A stretch of 53,232 nt of DNA from assembly GCA_947630685.1 (NCBI GenBank), contig CANRII010000002.1:1-53232 (forward strand). The letters run 5' to 3'. The notes below the pieces were generated by a model. That model was given only the letters and a program-made list of their open reading frames with translations, was not told the DNA's origin and ran no database searches. Shown here piece after piece: positions 35,640 through 44,028 of the stretch (its first letter is position 1; each line of letters starts with the position of its first letter). The position numbers and the translations under genes are program-made. The stretch is from an uncultured Ruminiclostridium sp. Its GTDB lineage: Bacteria; Bacillota; Clostridia; Oscillospirales; Ruminococcaceae.

Positions 35640-36323
35640 TCAGCTTTCCAGCATGAAGAGCGGTGCGTCTTTAATACTGTATGAGCTCGGGAACGCCCCT
35701 ATGCAGAAAGAACCGACATAGCTCATATCGGTGAACTTTACCGAACCAACAGTACCGTATTTTGACTCGTAATTGTTGAACACGTCTTCAAAATCATTCT
35801 TGCACCAGTAGCATTCCAGCACGCGGCATTGGCTGTCCACCAGCGCGTAATAATATCCCTCGTCGTCGCCGGAGGATAAGGAGTTGAGCTTGTCGCAAAG
35901 CGCGTCGTCCGTTATTGTGCCGGTGAGTCCCGCCCGATATGCGTTTTCCGGTACGGTGGAAGAGTCTACCAGCGCTACCTTAGCTTCGATAAAATTGTCA
36001 TTGGGAGTAGCGGTACAGTAAACAAACAGATATTCCCCGTCCTTGACGTAAACGTCATTATCCGGGTCTTCGTCCGACGGATCCTCCGGCAGCTTGTAAA
36101 ATCCGTCCGCAGAGGAATCTGACAGCGTATTATCGGACTTATATTTTATCATAATATTCTGTAAAGCCCTGTAAAAGCTCTCCGCCTTGGCGTCAGCCTC
36201 CTGCGGCTTGCCCGCTCCCAGCATCATGGGGAAGAAAATAGCCGTAAGTATGCCTATCAAGGCGATGACCACAATAAGCTCCACCATTGTAAAGCCTTTT
36301 TTGGAGTATAGATATCTGAGCAT
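35640..36323 (-). CDS. Type IV prepilin-like protein (pseudopilin)
   Basis: The 227-residue protein starts MLRYLYSKKGFTMVELIVVIALIGILTAIFFPMM: a short basic leader, the prepilin peptidase site G-FTMVE with Glu5, and the hydrophobic N-methylated helix. The remaining ~190 residues are an acidic, mixed globular head with a Cys pair (LECYWC, SFCIG). It has its own promoter and terminator and no other pilus gene beside it, so the assembly machinery must be encoded elsewhere. A competence or secretion pseudopilin is equally possible. Confidence 0.85.
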   Translation of the reverse strand: MLRYLYSKKGFTMVELIVVIALIGILTAIFFPMMLGAGKPQEADAKAESFYRALQNIMIKYKSDNTLSDSSADGFYKLPEDPSDEDPDNDVYVKDGEYLFVYCTATPNDNFIEAKVALVDSSTVPENAYRAGLTGTITDDALCDKLNSLSSGDDEGYYYALVDSQCRVLECYWCKNDFEDVFNNYESKYGTVGSVKFTDMSYVGSFCIGAFPSSYSIKDAPLFMLES

Positions 36324-36355
36324 GGCTGTACCTCCCGAAAAGTTGTATATAGGTT

Positions 36356-36384
36356 ATTGTAGCATATTTTTTTCACGATGTCAA
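36356..36384 (-). promoter_or_regulatory. Promoter of the pseudopilin gene
   Basis: TTGACA (36379-36384), 17 bp, TACAAT (36356-36361) on the minus strand, 33 bp before the ATG. Confidence 0.8.
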
Positions 36385-36478
36385 CACAGCTTTGGCCATT
36401 TTGTGCAATTTTTTACCGTGAGATAAGGTTTTTTAACACTTTTTCGGGCAGGATAATAAAAGAACGGGAGGATGACCT

Positions 36479-37921
36479 ATGAAGCTGCGGCGTTCTCACG
36501 GGCTGACCGTGCTTTTCTCGCTGAAAAAATATTTCTGGGTGCTCGTACTGCCTATAATACGAGCGGTGCTGCTGTACGGCGCGGACGTTGAAAACGCGTT
36601 TACGGGATACGGGGCGGATATCGCGCTTGCTTCGCTGATACTTTTTTACAGCGTGATAAAGCGGCGATTTTCCCTTATGGGAGTAAAAGACGGCGTGATA
36701 GAATACCGCAGCGGTCTGCTGATAAAAAGGACGCTTTTGCTTGACAGCTCGCAGATAAGCTGCATAAAGCTGGTGCAAACGCCGTTCACCGCGCTGTTTT
36801 CCTGTCATAAGGCGGTGATCTACACCGTTGTAAGCCCTCGCCCGGCGATAATTTTTTACGCCGATACCCGCACCGCCGCAAGGCTTGCCGCTCATAAGGG
36901 AAAAACCGTGCTGAAAGCAAGCGACAAGCAGAACCTTTTTCACTCGGTGCTTAACGCGGACGGCGCAAACGGTCTGTTGAAAGTATCGGCGGTGCTGTCG
37001 GTGATAGGAACGGTGCTCGGAAAAGGCGTGCGTGAGGTGATGAGCGAGCACGCCGACCTTTTGCCGGAGCATTTGTCGGATGTTCCGAAGTTTACGGTAA
37101 TAGCCGCCGCGGCGCTGTTTTTCGGCTGGCTGGTATCGGTGGCGGTAACGCTGCTGGGCAACGCCGATTTTTCCGTCAAAAAGTCGGAAAACGCCGTAAT
37201 TATCCGACGCGGCGTATTTATCCGGCAAAGGTGCATAGTGACCGACGACCCGTCGTTTTTAGTGTTTTCGCAAAATTTTCTTTGCGGCGGGGTATCGGTG
37301 TTCGCGTTTGCAAACGGATTTTCTCCCGATAAAGAGCGCTGCCCGCTGATACCGTATTCCGGAAAGCTGAGCGCCGACGCGGCGGCTAACGCGCTGTGCG
37401 GAGTATTTGCCCAGGGCAGTCCCGCCGTAAGCGCGCGTACCGAGCCTTTAAGGCCGTTTGTGCTTATGCCGACGTGTTTATTTGCGCTGGCGGTATTTTC
37501 CTCTGCGGCGGGACTGGCGGCGGGGTTGTTCGGCGGGTTCAATTTTGCGGCGCTGCTTTTGCCTATACCTTTTTTATGGCAGATGATATGCGGCTTTTGG
37601 GAGCGCAAATATTCCGGCGTAAGCGAAAGTGCCGGCGTCATGACCGCGGTATACCGTTACCGCTCTAAGCGGCGCACTGCGGTATTCCCGAAAGAGCGGT
37701 GCGGCATGCTGACGGTAACGCAGAACATCTTTCAGCGGCGGAAAAATCGGTGCGATCTGCGGCTGTTCCTACCCGCCGGAGAAAAGGAAAAAATACGCCT
37801 GAGGCAGCTTTCGGCGGCAAGTCTTAAAAAAAGCGGCGTTTTTTCATTTCCCAAACAGGAAAAAATTTATGCAAAACATAAAAATACCTGTAGACAAAGT
37901 GATAAAAATATGTTAAAATAA
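36479..37921 (+). CDS. bPH2 (YdbS/YdbT-like) membrane protein
   Basis: The 480-residue protein carries repeated bacterial PH-like (bPH2) segments: GVKDGVIEYRSGLLIKRTLLLDSSQISCIKLVQTPF (~60-110) and ENAVIIRRGVFIRQRCIV (~235-255), plus a third near the C-terminus (AVYRYRSKRRTAVFPKERCGMLTVTQNIFQRR). Hydrophobic pairs lie at ~15-60, ~160-230 and ~320-370. GGAGG precedes the ATG. Paired YdbS-YdbT proteins are membrane proteins of poorly known role in Bacillus; only one is present here. The promoter of the next gene lies inside its last codons. Confidence 0.75.
   Translation: MKLRRSHGLTVLFSLKKYFWVLVLPIIRAVLLYGADVENAFTGYGADIALASLILFYSVIKRRFSLMGVKDGVIEYRSGLLIKRTLLLDSSQISCIKLVQTPFTALFSCHKAVIYTVVSPRPAIIFYADTRTAARLAAHKGKTVLKASDKQNLFHSVLNADGANGLLKVSAVLSVIGTVLGKGVREVMSEHADLLPEHLSDVPKFTVIAAAALFFGWLVSVAVTLLGNADFSVKKSENAVIIRRGVFIRQRCIVTDDPSFLVFSQNFLCGGVSVFAFANGFSPDKERCPLIPYSGKLSADAAANALCGVFAQGSPAVSARTEPLRPFVLMPTCLFALAVFSSAAGLAAGLFGGFNFAALLLPIPFLWQMICGFWERKYSGVSESAGVMTAVYRYRSKRRTAVFPKERCGMLTVTQNIFQRRKNRCDLRLFLPAGEKEKIRLRQLSAASLKKSGVFSFPKQEKIYAKHKNTCRQSDKNMLK
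37891..37919 (+). promoter_or_regulatory. Promoter of the fucose isomerase-family gene
   Basis: TAGACA (37891-37896), 17 bp, TAAAAT (37914-37919), overlapping the 3' end of the bPH2 gene. Confidence 0.65.
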
Positions 37922-37969
37922 TACCAACAACTCAGCGTATGCTGATTTATCAGAAAGGAATGAAAAGAC

Positions 37970-39457
37970 ATGAACAACATACCTCAGGTAAAGCTGGGAA
38001 TAGCCGCAGTAAGCCGCGACTGTTTCCCGATGAGCCTTTCGGAATCCAGATGCGGCGCGGTAGTGGACGCCTGCAAGAAAAAGGGCATAGATATCTTCAA
38101 ATGTCCCACCACCATTGAAAACGAAAAGCACATGATGGCGGCGCTCGACGAGCTGAAATCGGCAGGCTGCAACGCATTGGTCGTATACCTCGGCAACTTC
38201 GGCCCGGAAAGCTCCGAAACGCTGCTGGCTAAATATTTTGACGGACCGGTAATGTTCGTCGCTGCCGCGGAGGAGAGCCAAGGCAATCTGGTAGGCGGCA
38301 GAGGCGACGCTTACTGCGGCGTGCTCAACGCAAGCTACAACCTGGATCTTAGGAATATAAAGGCATACATACCCGAATATCCCGTCGGCACCGCCGATGA
38401 AGTCGCCGATATGATAGCCGATTTTATACCGATCGCAAGGGCGGTCATCGGACTCAGTAAGCTCAAGGTCATCACTTTCGGCCCGCGTCCGCAGGACTTC
38501 CTCGCCTGCAACGCTCCTATAAAGAGATTGTACGATATAGGCGTTGAGATAGAGGAAAACTCCGAGCTGGATCTGTTCGAGGCTTTCAACAACCACAAGG
38601 ACGACCCGAGGATACCCGACGTTGTCGCCGACATGGAAAAAGAGCTCGGCGAGGGCAACAAGATGCCCGGCATACTTTCCCGCCTTGCTCAGCTGGAGAT
38701 AACCCTGCTCGACTGGATGGAAGCGCACAAGGGCAGCAGAGAATACGTAGTATTTGCGAACAAGTGCTGGCCGGCGTTCCAGACGCAGTTCGGCTGCGTT
38801 CCCTGCTATGTAAACTCCCGCCTTACCGCGCGCGGCATACCGGTATCCTGCGAAGTGGATATTTACGGCGCGGTCAGCGAATATATCGGCACCTGCGTAT
38901 CCGACGACGTGGTAACGCTGCTTGACATCAACAACTCCGTTCCCGCCGATATGTACAACGAAAGCATAAAGGGCAAGTTCGACTATACTCATAAGGACGT
39001 ATTCATGGGCTTCCATTGCGGAAACACCGCTTCCTGCAAGCTGACCAGTTCTACTATGAAGTATCAGCTTATCATGCACCGCGGACTTGAGCCGGACAAA
39101 GAGCCGGATATAACCAGAGGCACTCTTGAGGGCGATATAATCCCCGGCGAGATAACCTTCTTCCGTCTGCAAAGCACCGCCGACGCAAAGCTGCAAAGCT
39201 ATGTGGCCGAGGGCGAGGTGCTGCCGGTAGCTACCAAGTCGTTCGGCGGTATAGGCGTGTTCGCTATCCCCGAGATGGGCAGATTCTACCGCAACGTGCT
39301 TATCAAAAAGCACTATCCGCATCATGGCGCAGTGGCGTTCGGTCATCACGGAAAGGCTATATTTGAGGTACTGCGCTACCTCGGCGTTTGCGATATAGAG
39401 TTCAACCGTCCGAAAGGCGTGCTTTACGACGGTGAAAATCCGTATGCTAAATATTAA
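37970..39457 (+). CDS. L-fucose/L-arabinose isomerase-family protein
   Basis: The 495-residue protein fits the FucI/AraA-like aldose-ketose isomerase superfamily: an N-terminal Rossmann-like half (KLGIAAVSRDCFPMS, CNALVVYLGNFGPESSE) and a C-terminal half with probable metal ligands in SCEVDIYGAVSEYI and FMGFHCGNT, and a C-terminal HHGAVAFGHHGKA. It would use Mn2+ to convert an aldose to a ketose; fucose is plausible but not proven. It is monocistronic with its own promoter and terminator; no kinase, aldolase or transporter gene adjoins it. The long 552-codon minus-strand ORF opposite it is a shadow. Confidence 0.85.
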   Translation: MNNIPQVKLGIAAVSRDCFPMSLSESRCGAVVDACKKKGIDIFKCPTTIENEKHMMAALDELKSAGCNALVVYLGNFGPESSETLLAKYFDGPVMFVAAAEESQGNLVGGRGDAYCGVLNASYNLDLRNIKAYIPEYPVGTADEVADMIADFIPIARAVIGLSKLKVITFGPRPQDFLACNAPIKRLYDIGVEIEENSELDLFEAFNNHKDDPRIPDVVADMEKELGEGNKMPGILSRLAQLEITLLDWMEAHKGSREYVVFANKCWPAFQTQFGCVPCYVNSRLTARGIPVSCEVDIYGAVSEYIGTCVSDDVVTLLDINNSVPADMYNESIKGKFDYTHKDVFMGFHCGNTASCKLTSSTMKYQLIMHRGLEPDKEPDITRGTLEGDIIPGEITFFRLQSTADAKLQSYVAEGEVLPVATKSFGGIGVFAIPEMGRFYRNVLIKKHYPHHGAVAFGHHGKAIFEVLRYLGVCDIEFNRPKGVLYDGENPYAKY

Positions 39458-39473
39458 TGCTTTAATAACAATA

Positions 39474-39500
39474 AACAGCTGCCGAAAGGCGGCTGTTTTT
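39474..39500 (+). terminator. Terminator of the isomerase gene
   Basis: A 10-bp stem AACAGCTGCC / GGCGGCTGTT with one T-G pair, a GAAA tetraloop and five T. Confidence 0.9.
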
Positions 39501-40228
39501 GTTTTGGGCGGAGCCGAAAACCGATTATGTGGCTCTGCCCAAAACCCCCGCAAGGGGGGACGTTTTTTCACCCCTTGAACCCTACATGTTTTCAGATATA
39601 CCGCTGCGTACGAAATACAAGGGATAATCCTTATCCGAATTTATCAACCTCCGCTGATTCCTCCGACAGGACACCCAGGGTAGGGGAAAGGCGACCTACG
39701 GTTCCTTTCCCCTACCCTCGGTTTCCTTTCAGACTTTTCTTCCTCACCCGACCCCTATCCGTCCCTTTATTCACGTCGCAGGCTTTGCCTATCCGATAAA
39801 TATTATCAGCTTCCGTCCTAGCCACGATTTCCCTTTAATTACGCTTTCTATGGAGGGCACTTGATAACTTCAAAATACAGCACGTCCGCCGCGTCGTACA
39901 GACTCCTTTGGCTGCTTGGCGTAAGCATTATAAAGTCCTTTTATTATCTTGTTGTTCTTTTGACCATGCGTTTTTGCCCGCCCACCCACCCCATTTGTTT
40001 GGGGCTCCGCCCTCGAGAGCGAAGCTCTCGACGACTATCCGCGCCAGCGGATAGTTTACAAGCACCCGATTTTTTATTTTGGGATTGTACTATATTCGTG
40101 TTTGCGGACAGTTTATAAACTCGTGCTTTTTTAAGGCGGAGCCTAAGCCCTGATCAATTGGGCGCTGCCACGACCTTTTGGGCTCGCCACCTACACAAAC
40201 CCCCGAGGACATTGCCCCGGGGTATAAG
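39501..40228. repeat. Gene-free field of palindromes (~730 bp)
   Basis: No convincing gene. Stems seen: 39501-39515/39531-39545 (15 bp, GTTTTGGGC..., G-T pairs tolerated); CCCCC/GGGGG at 39545-39558; 39677-39691/39704-39718 (perfect 15 bp, AGGGTAGGGGAAAGG); CGAGAGC/GCTCTCG at 40014-40030; ACTATCCG/CGGATAGT at 40034-40055. A GGGCGGAGCC-type core recurs at ~39507, ~40002 (reverse) and ~40132. Two imperfect direct repeats occur near 40047 and 40104 (GCGGAtAGTTTA / GCGGAcAGTTTA). The small ORFs in the track here have no ribosome binding site or family. Probably a cluster of intergenic repeat elements. Confidence 0.6.
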
Positions 40229-41152
40229 TCATATTGTAAAATCGGGATCAAACTCTCTTAGAAACCTCAAATTATCTATCGCCACCGCCGCCTTGCACCA
40301 GCTTTCGGCAAGCGTCCATTCCTTATAGTCGTTGCCCCACGTCCACGGGAGGTAAAACGAACCGTCGGACTGCTGATTGGCTTTGATAAACTCGCATTCC
40401 TGTTTGCACAGCGGCTCCAGTTCGGCGCTGTAAAATCTGCTTTCTCTCGAATCGATAAACGTCGACGGGCGGGGCATATATTCCCACCAGCGGGCGCTGT
40501 CGCGGCAGATAGACTTGTCCACTATCTCATAGATCTTGTCCGCCAGCATTTTTTCATCGAACAGCGTTGCTCCCGCGTCCTTGCAATAATCATACAGCGA
40601 GATAAAACAGCCCGCGATGTGCTGTTCTATCGGGGCGGATGTTATAAACCACTCGGCCGCTTCTTTGGCTATATTCGCGCCCTTTTGGTATAATTCGCTT
40701 TGCGGCGGGGCGTATTTTACGATAAACCCCGCGAGCGCGGCGGTGGGGTTATACTCAAAAGTGCTGCCGCTTTCGGGATATTTCCACCATACCGCGCAGG
40801 GGCAGTCGTTGTTTGACGGGACGGTGTTCTCCCATTGACGATGGCTGCCGTCATAGCCGTCGCCGCTTTCAAGATAGCGCAGAATACCCTTTATAATTGG
40901 GTGATCCGGCTCCAGCCCGCCGGCCTCTTTAATGTATTCGGTCGCTTTCCATACCCCCATAGGCAGGGAATCGGGGTTGAAATTATCCGGCTCTAATCCG
41001 AGACCGAAACCGCCGTCAGAGTTCTGATAAGCGGACAAGGCGGTGATAATGTCCTCTCCCGAGCCGTTTTCAAACCGGAATTTGTACACCGCAAGGTCTA
41101 TCGGTCTTGCGCTGCGGTAGATAAACGCGCGCGCTTTTTCATAAGCTGTCAT
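40229..41152 (-). CDS. (alpha/alpha)-barrel protein with prenyltransferase/cyclase-like repeats, function unknown
   Basis: The ~307-residue protein has repeated QNSDGGFG-like motifs (SAYQNSDGGFGLGLEP at ~43-58; KANQQSDGSFYLPWTWG near the C-terminus) and helix pairs, as in the (alpha/alpha)6 barrel of squalene-hopene cyclases and prenyltransferase beta subunits. The DxDD cyclase acid motif is not visible, so a sugar- or lipid-processing barrel is as likely. AAAGGAG fits the ATG at 41152 rather than the track start two codons earlier. It follows the AraC gene by 35 nt and is probably its cotranscribed partner or target. A weak GC hairpin follows at ~40202-40223. Confidence 0.65.
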   Translation of the reverse strand: MTAYEKARAFIYRSARPIDLAVYKFRFENGSGEDIITALSAYQNSDGGFGLGLEPDNFNPDSLPMGVWKATEYIKEAGGLEPDHPIIKGILRYLESGDGYDGSHRQWENTVPSNNDCPCAVWWKYPESGSTFEYNPTAALAGFIVKYAPPQSELYQKGANIAKEAAEWFITSAPIEQHIAGCFISLYDYCKDAGATLFDEKMLADKIYEIVDKSICRDSARWWEYMPRPSTFIDSRESRFYSAELEPLCKQECEFIKANQQSDGSFYLPWTWGNDYKEWTLAESWCKAAVAIDNLRFLREFDPDFTI

Positions 41153-41187
41153 AAGCAAGCTCTCCTTTACAATTAGTACCTCTTATT

Positions 41188-42033
41188 TTACAGCATATTT
41201 TCCGGCTTGTCTTGTAAAAATCCGACACGCGCCGAAATAACAGCCTGCTTCGGGTTCATGCCGTGCCGCAGGCGAAAATCGTTCAATAAATGCGATTGGT
41301 CGGCGTAGCCGTATTTCTCCACCATGTCGAGAATATCCCCGCCGCTGAGGATATCCCGCCATAAAAATTGATATCGGATAAGATTTGTCAGCGTCTTGGG
41401 GGTCACTCCGACGTTGTTTGCGAAAATACGCTCCGTTTTGCGCTCGGATATACCGTTTCGGCGGGCAAGCTCCCGTATTCCTATACGCCCGTTATTTAAG
41501 ATAATGTCGCTTACGATGTTCATAAAATCACAGTCGGCGCGGTCTGCGTCCAGCCTTTTGATAAGCAGCGCCTCCGCCGCTCTCGCCCTTTCCGAGAGCG
41601 TGTCGTGCCGCTCGACTATCTTTATAAGGCTGTCGGTGATACCCTCAAAAAATTCGTCGGGGAAATATGTCCGGTTTTTAGTACCGCAAAAGCTCTCTTT
41701 GCTGAACAACGCCGCCGTATGCCCGAAAAAACGTATGCCGAAAGTAGAAAACGTACCGCCGCTTTGATAAGTATGCTCGTCCATTGTGCAAAATACGGCA
41801 CGGGCGGCATGTCGGGAATTGTCGATATTTATAATGATATCCATACAGGTGTCCGGTATGACAAGGCGTTTTTCGGTCTTACCGGGCTTGTTTTCCCAAA
41901 AGCAGCGGATATACGGCTTTAACGCATCGGAGGGCGTTATCTCGCGGTAACCGCCGCTAAAATCAAACGCGGTGGAGGTCATCGGCCGGTATGCCCCGGA
42001 CAGCGTATCAAAGGCATGTCTGAGCTTATCCAT
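41188..42033 (-). CDS. AraC-family transcriptional regulator
   Basis: The 281-residue protein has an N-terminal ligand-sensing half (ALKPYIRCFWENKPGKTEKRLVIPDTCMDIIINID, the DUF6597-like beta region) and a C-terminal double helix-turn-helix from ~180 (GIRELARRNGISERKTERIFANNVGVTPKTL; ILDMVEKYGYADQSHLLNDFRLRHGMNPKQ). The second helix-turn-helix carries the usual AraC G-x-x-x-x-S pattern as GYADQSH. It probably controls the gene that follows it on the same strand. Confidence 0.88.
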   Translation of the reverse strand: MDKLRHAFDTLSGAYRPMTSTAFDFSGGYREITPSDALKPYIRCFWENKPGKTEKRLVIPDTCMDIIINIDNSRHAARAVFCTMDEHTYQSGGTFSTFGIRFFGHTAALFSKESFCGTKNRTYFPDEFFEGITDSLIKIVERHDTLSERARAAEALLIKRLDADRADCDFMNIVSDIILNNGRIGIRELARRNGISERKTERIFANNVGVTPKTLTNLIRYQFLWRDILSGGDILDMVEKYGYADQSHLLNDFRLRHGMNPKQAVISARVGFLQDKPENML

Positions 42034-42050
42034 AAACGCTCCTTTTAACT

Positions 42051-42078
42051 AAAAACCCGGCATGGCAGGCATACCGGG
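42051..42078 (-). terminator. Terminator of yajC
   Basis: Minus-strand hairpin CCCGGTATG / CATGCCGGG (one T-G pair), 5-nt loop, then five T. Confidence 0.85.
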
Positions 42079-42084
42079 CTTTTG

Positions 42085-42438
42085 TTATGATTCCTGTGTA
42101 TCGTGTACCGTTCTGTTCTCGGCGATGCTGCTCTTAAGGATCCTTATCTTGGTCCTGTCGCTGCCGGTCTCTATCAGCACGGTATCCTCCTTAACGCTGA
42201 GGACGCGTCCTATTATACCTCCGGCGGTGACTACCTCGTCGGCCACCTCAAGGTTATCCAACATTTCCTTCATCTTCTTGGAACGCTTTTTCTCCGGCCT
42301 TATGATAAGGAAGTAGAATATCACTATCATAAGCACCAACGGAATAAGCATCACCAGCATATTTACGGGATTTGCGGCGTTTGCCTGCGTTCCGGTCGCG
42401 GTCTGTCCGGCGGACAGAAGTGTTAAAAGCTCGGTCAT
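42085..42438 (-). CDS. yajC: Preprotein translocase subunit YajC
   Basis: The 117-residue protein has one transmembrane helix (MLVMLIPLVLMIVIFYFLIIRPEKKRSKKMKEML) with the typical RPEKK boundary, followed by the conserved EVADEVVTAGGIIGRVLSV beta domain. YajC associates with SecDF-SecYEG. It is monocistronic here (terminator follows). secDF is not adjacent; the inverted-repeat element lies 42 bp upstream and may carry or displace its promoter. Confidence 0.93.
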   Translation of the reverse strand: MTELLTLLSAGQTATGTQANAANPVNMLVMLIPLVLMIVIFYFLIIRPEKKRSKKMKEMLDNLEVADEVVTAGGIIGRVLSVKEDTVLIETGSDRTKIRILKSSIAENRTVHDTQES

Positions 42439-42480
42439 TTTTATTTTCCTTTCTATAGCTTTCCTTTCTTTTTAACCGTG

Positions 42481-42758
42481 TAGGCATGCGGGAATCGAAC
42501 CCGAGCCGCCTCACGACGATTCTTTTGGGCTATTTTGCCCCTTGCTCCTTGACAGGCGCCGGCCTGCCGGCGTCGCAAGAACCAAAAATCACCTCAAATT
42601 CATTCGCCGTGAGGTGCACAGCAGTTTTTACAGAGCAGATTTTCGTCAAGACAAGGAAACCGAACGAAGGCATACTTGCGTATGTCGAGCGAGGTTGACG
42701 CAGTATTGGCGGAAAGATGCCTGTAAAAACCGACTTGGGTTCGGTTCCCGCATGCCTA
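42481..42758. mobile_element. MITE-like inverted-repeat element, complete copy (278 bp)
   Basis: Both ends carry 25-bp terminal inverted repeats beginning TAGGCATGCGGGAA, with 2 mismatches between them. Ends are TA...TA, compatible with TA-target insertion. The last 91 bp (42668-42758) recur in inverted orientation at 53142-53232 with 2 differences. No transposase is encoded; the ORFs inside (for example 42530-42787 minus) have no ribosome binding site or family. The terminal sequence reads like a tRNA T-arm and acceptor end (GGTTCGATTCCCGCATGCC). It lies between yajC and the 42784-43995 gene. Confidence 0.8.
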
Positions 42759-42783
42759 AGTATAGCATATTTTTCCTTTAATG

Positions 42784-43995
42784 TCAACCTGCGATGACTA
42801 ACGTGCAGCCTGCGTCCTCAGCCGCCTTTACCGCGGCGGCGGTATCTGTAATTCCGCTCAGCCTTACCGCGGTGCCGTTTTCCCCGGTGAGTTTATCTAT
42901 CTCGGCGGTAAGCTGCTTTATCGCCTTAGCGGCGTTTTTATCCACCGTCAGCTTTTTGCCGGAGGATATCTCTATAGATTTTCCGAACAGCGACGCGTCG
43001 ATATTTACTATCAGCTTGCAGCCGCCCGCCTTCGCTATACTTTGTATTATCTCGGCGGACGCGTCATAGTCGGTAACTGCGGCGGACAGCAGGTCTGCGG
43101 CGTCTATCTCGATATACGACTGCGCGCCGGACGCGGACTTTGCGCAGGCCGCCGCGACTTCGGCCAGTCTGTCGCTGCGGTCGGCAGCTCTTACATTTGA
43201 CGGCAGCAAATTATAATCGTATGCGCGGAACGCCGGATACATCGTATTTTGCAGCATAATATCCTTAAAGCCCGCCTTGGCTATCTCTGCGGTGAGCGAG
43301 GAGAGATATTCCGAAGTTATATCCGCCATCGGATTTGCCCACGGCTTTCCTCCTCTGTCGGCGTAATTATCCAGCCACATCCAGCCCGCCGAGGCGTAAT
43401 AGCTCATATTATCCAGCCAATGCGGCGCTGTGCTGTCAAGCAGCGTGCTTATCGCCGCGGCAGGTATTATATTTGCGGCCTTGCAGGCGTCGGCTATCTG
43501 CTTTAAGGTGAGCGTGCCCTTATTTATATCATTTATATCGGACGCGGTCTTTACCGAAGATTTATAGGTAAGCTCGCCCTTTTCATTTTTAAGCGTGAAT
43601 ACTACCTTTGTGCAGCTGCCCTTTACCGAGTCGAGATACTTTTTAAGAGTGGAGGCGGAATCCAGCGTGCCGTCGGGAGCATAGAGGATAGATTCCTTGG
43701 GCGATTCCGGTTCGGAGCTTTCCGGCGGCTGCGAGCTTTCCGGCTTCGGAGTAGTCTCCGGCGTGCTTTCGGAAACCGGAGGAGTCCATACCGGCTCGCT
43801 TTCCACCTGACTTTCCACCGCCTGGCGGTCCAAGAAATTTATCACCGTCGGAGCGACGGAGTAACCCAAAAATACCAGTCCGCCTACTATCACTATCAAC
43901 AGGATCACCTCGGCGACCTTTCTGCCGGTGCTTTTGCGTTTTCTGTAAAGATTTTTGTGATTGCGTTTTATTTTGATGCCTTTATTACGTTTCAT
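42784..43995 (-). CDS. Membrane-anchored TIM-barrel-like protein (putative glycoside hydrolase fold)
   Basis: The 403-residue protein has a basic N-terminus, one membrane helix (~28-50, VAEVILLIVIVGGLVFLGYSV), a Ser/Pro/Glu-rich linker (~65-105, SESTPETTPKPESSQPPESSE) and an extracellular domain of ~300 residues with alternating strands and helices (GWMWLDNYADRGGKPWANP, EIAKAGFKDIMLQNTMYP, LIVNIDASLFGKS). This resembles the putative glycosyl-hydrolase barrels of the DUF4015 type; catalytic residues cannot be fixed. It follows rnfA by 33 nt and is the last gene of the rpe-rnfDEA run. A similar linker occurs in the spoIIQ-like gene. Confidence 0.65.
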   Translation of the reverse strand: MKRNKGIKIKRNHKNLYRKRKSTGRKVAEVILLIVIVGGLVFLGYSVAPTVINFLDRQAVESQVESEPVWTPPVSESTPETTPKPESSQPPESSEPESPKESILYAPDGTLDSASTLKKYLDSVKGSCTKVVFTLKNEKGELTYKSSVKTASDINDINKGTLTLKQIADACKAANIIPAAAISTLLDSTAPHWLDNMSYYASAGWMWLDNYADRGGKPWANPMADITSEYLSSLTAEIAKAGFKDIMLQNTMYPAFRAYDYNLLPSNVRAADRSDRLAEVAAACAKSASGAQSYIEIDAADLLSAAVTDYDASAEIIQSIAKAGGCKLIVNIDASLFGKSIEISSGKKLTVDKNAAKAIKQLTAEIDKLTGENGTAVRLSGITDTAAAVKAAEDAGCTLVIAG

Positions 43996-44028
43996 GAGAA
44001 GCTCCTTTATCGTATTTGCAAGATGCTG

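Noticed and set aside
36413-37228. 271-codon minus-strand ORF
   Set aside because: Antisense to the bPH2 protein gene; Arg/His/Gln-rich, no motif, no ribosome binding site.
37913-39571. 552-codon minus-strand ORF
   Set aside because: It is antisense to the fucose isomerase-family gene. Its translation is rich in His/Tyr/Val/Arg strings typical of reverse-frame reading, matches no family and lacks a ribosome binding site; the plus-strand gene has promoter, motifs and terminator.
39527-40118. Plus-strand ORFs of 90 and 85 codons in the palindrome field
   Set aside because: No ribosome binding site and unusual composition; they span hairpins and repeats.
42481-42506. tRNA gene suggested by GGGTTCGATTCCCGCATGCC
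   Set aside because: No matching 5' acceptor arm, D-arm or anticodon arm within 100 nt; the same string forms both terminal repeats of the MITE-like element.
42530-42787. 85-codon minus-strand ORF and overlapping small ORFs in the element
   Set aside because: They are readings of the repeat element, shared in part by the second copy at 53142; no ribosome binding site or family.
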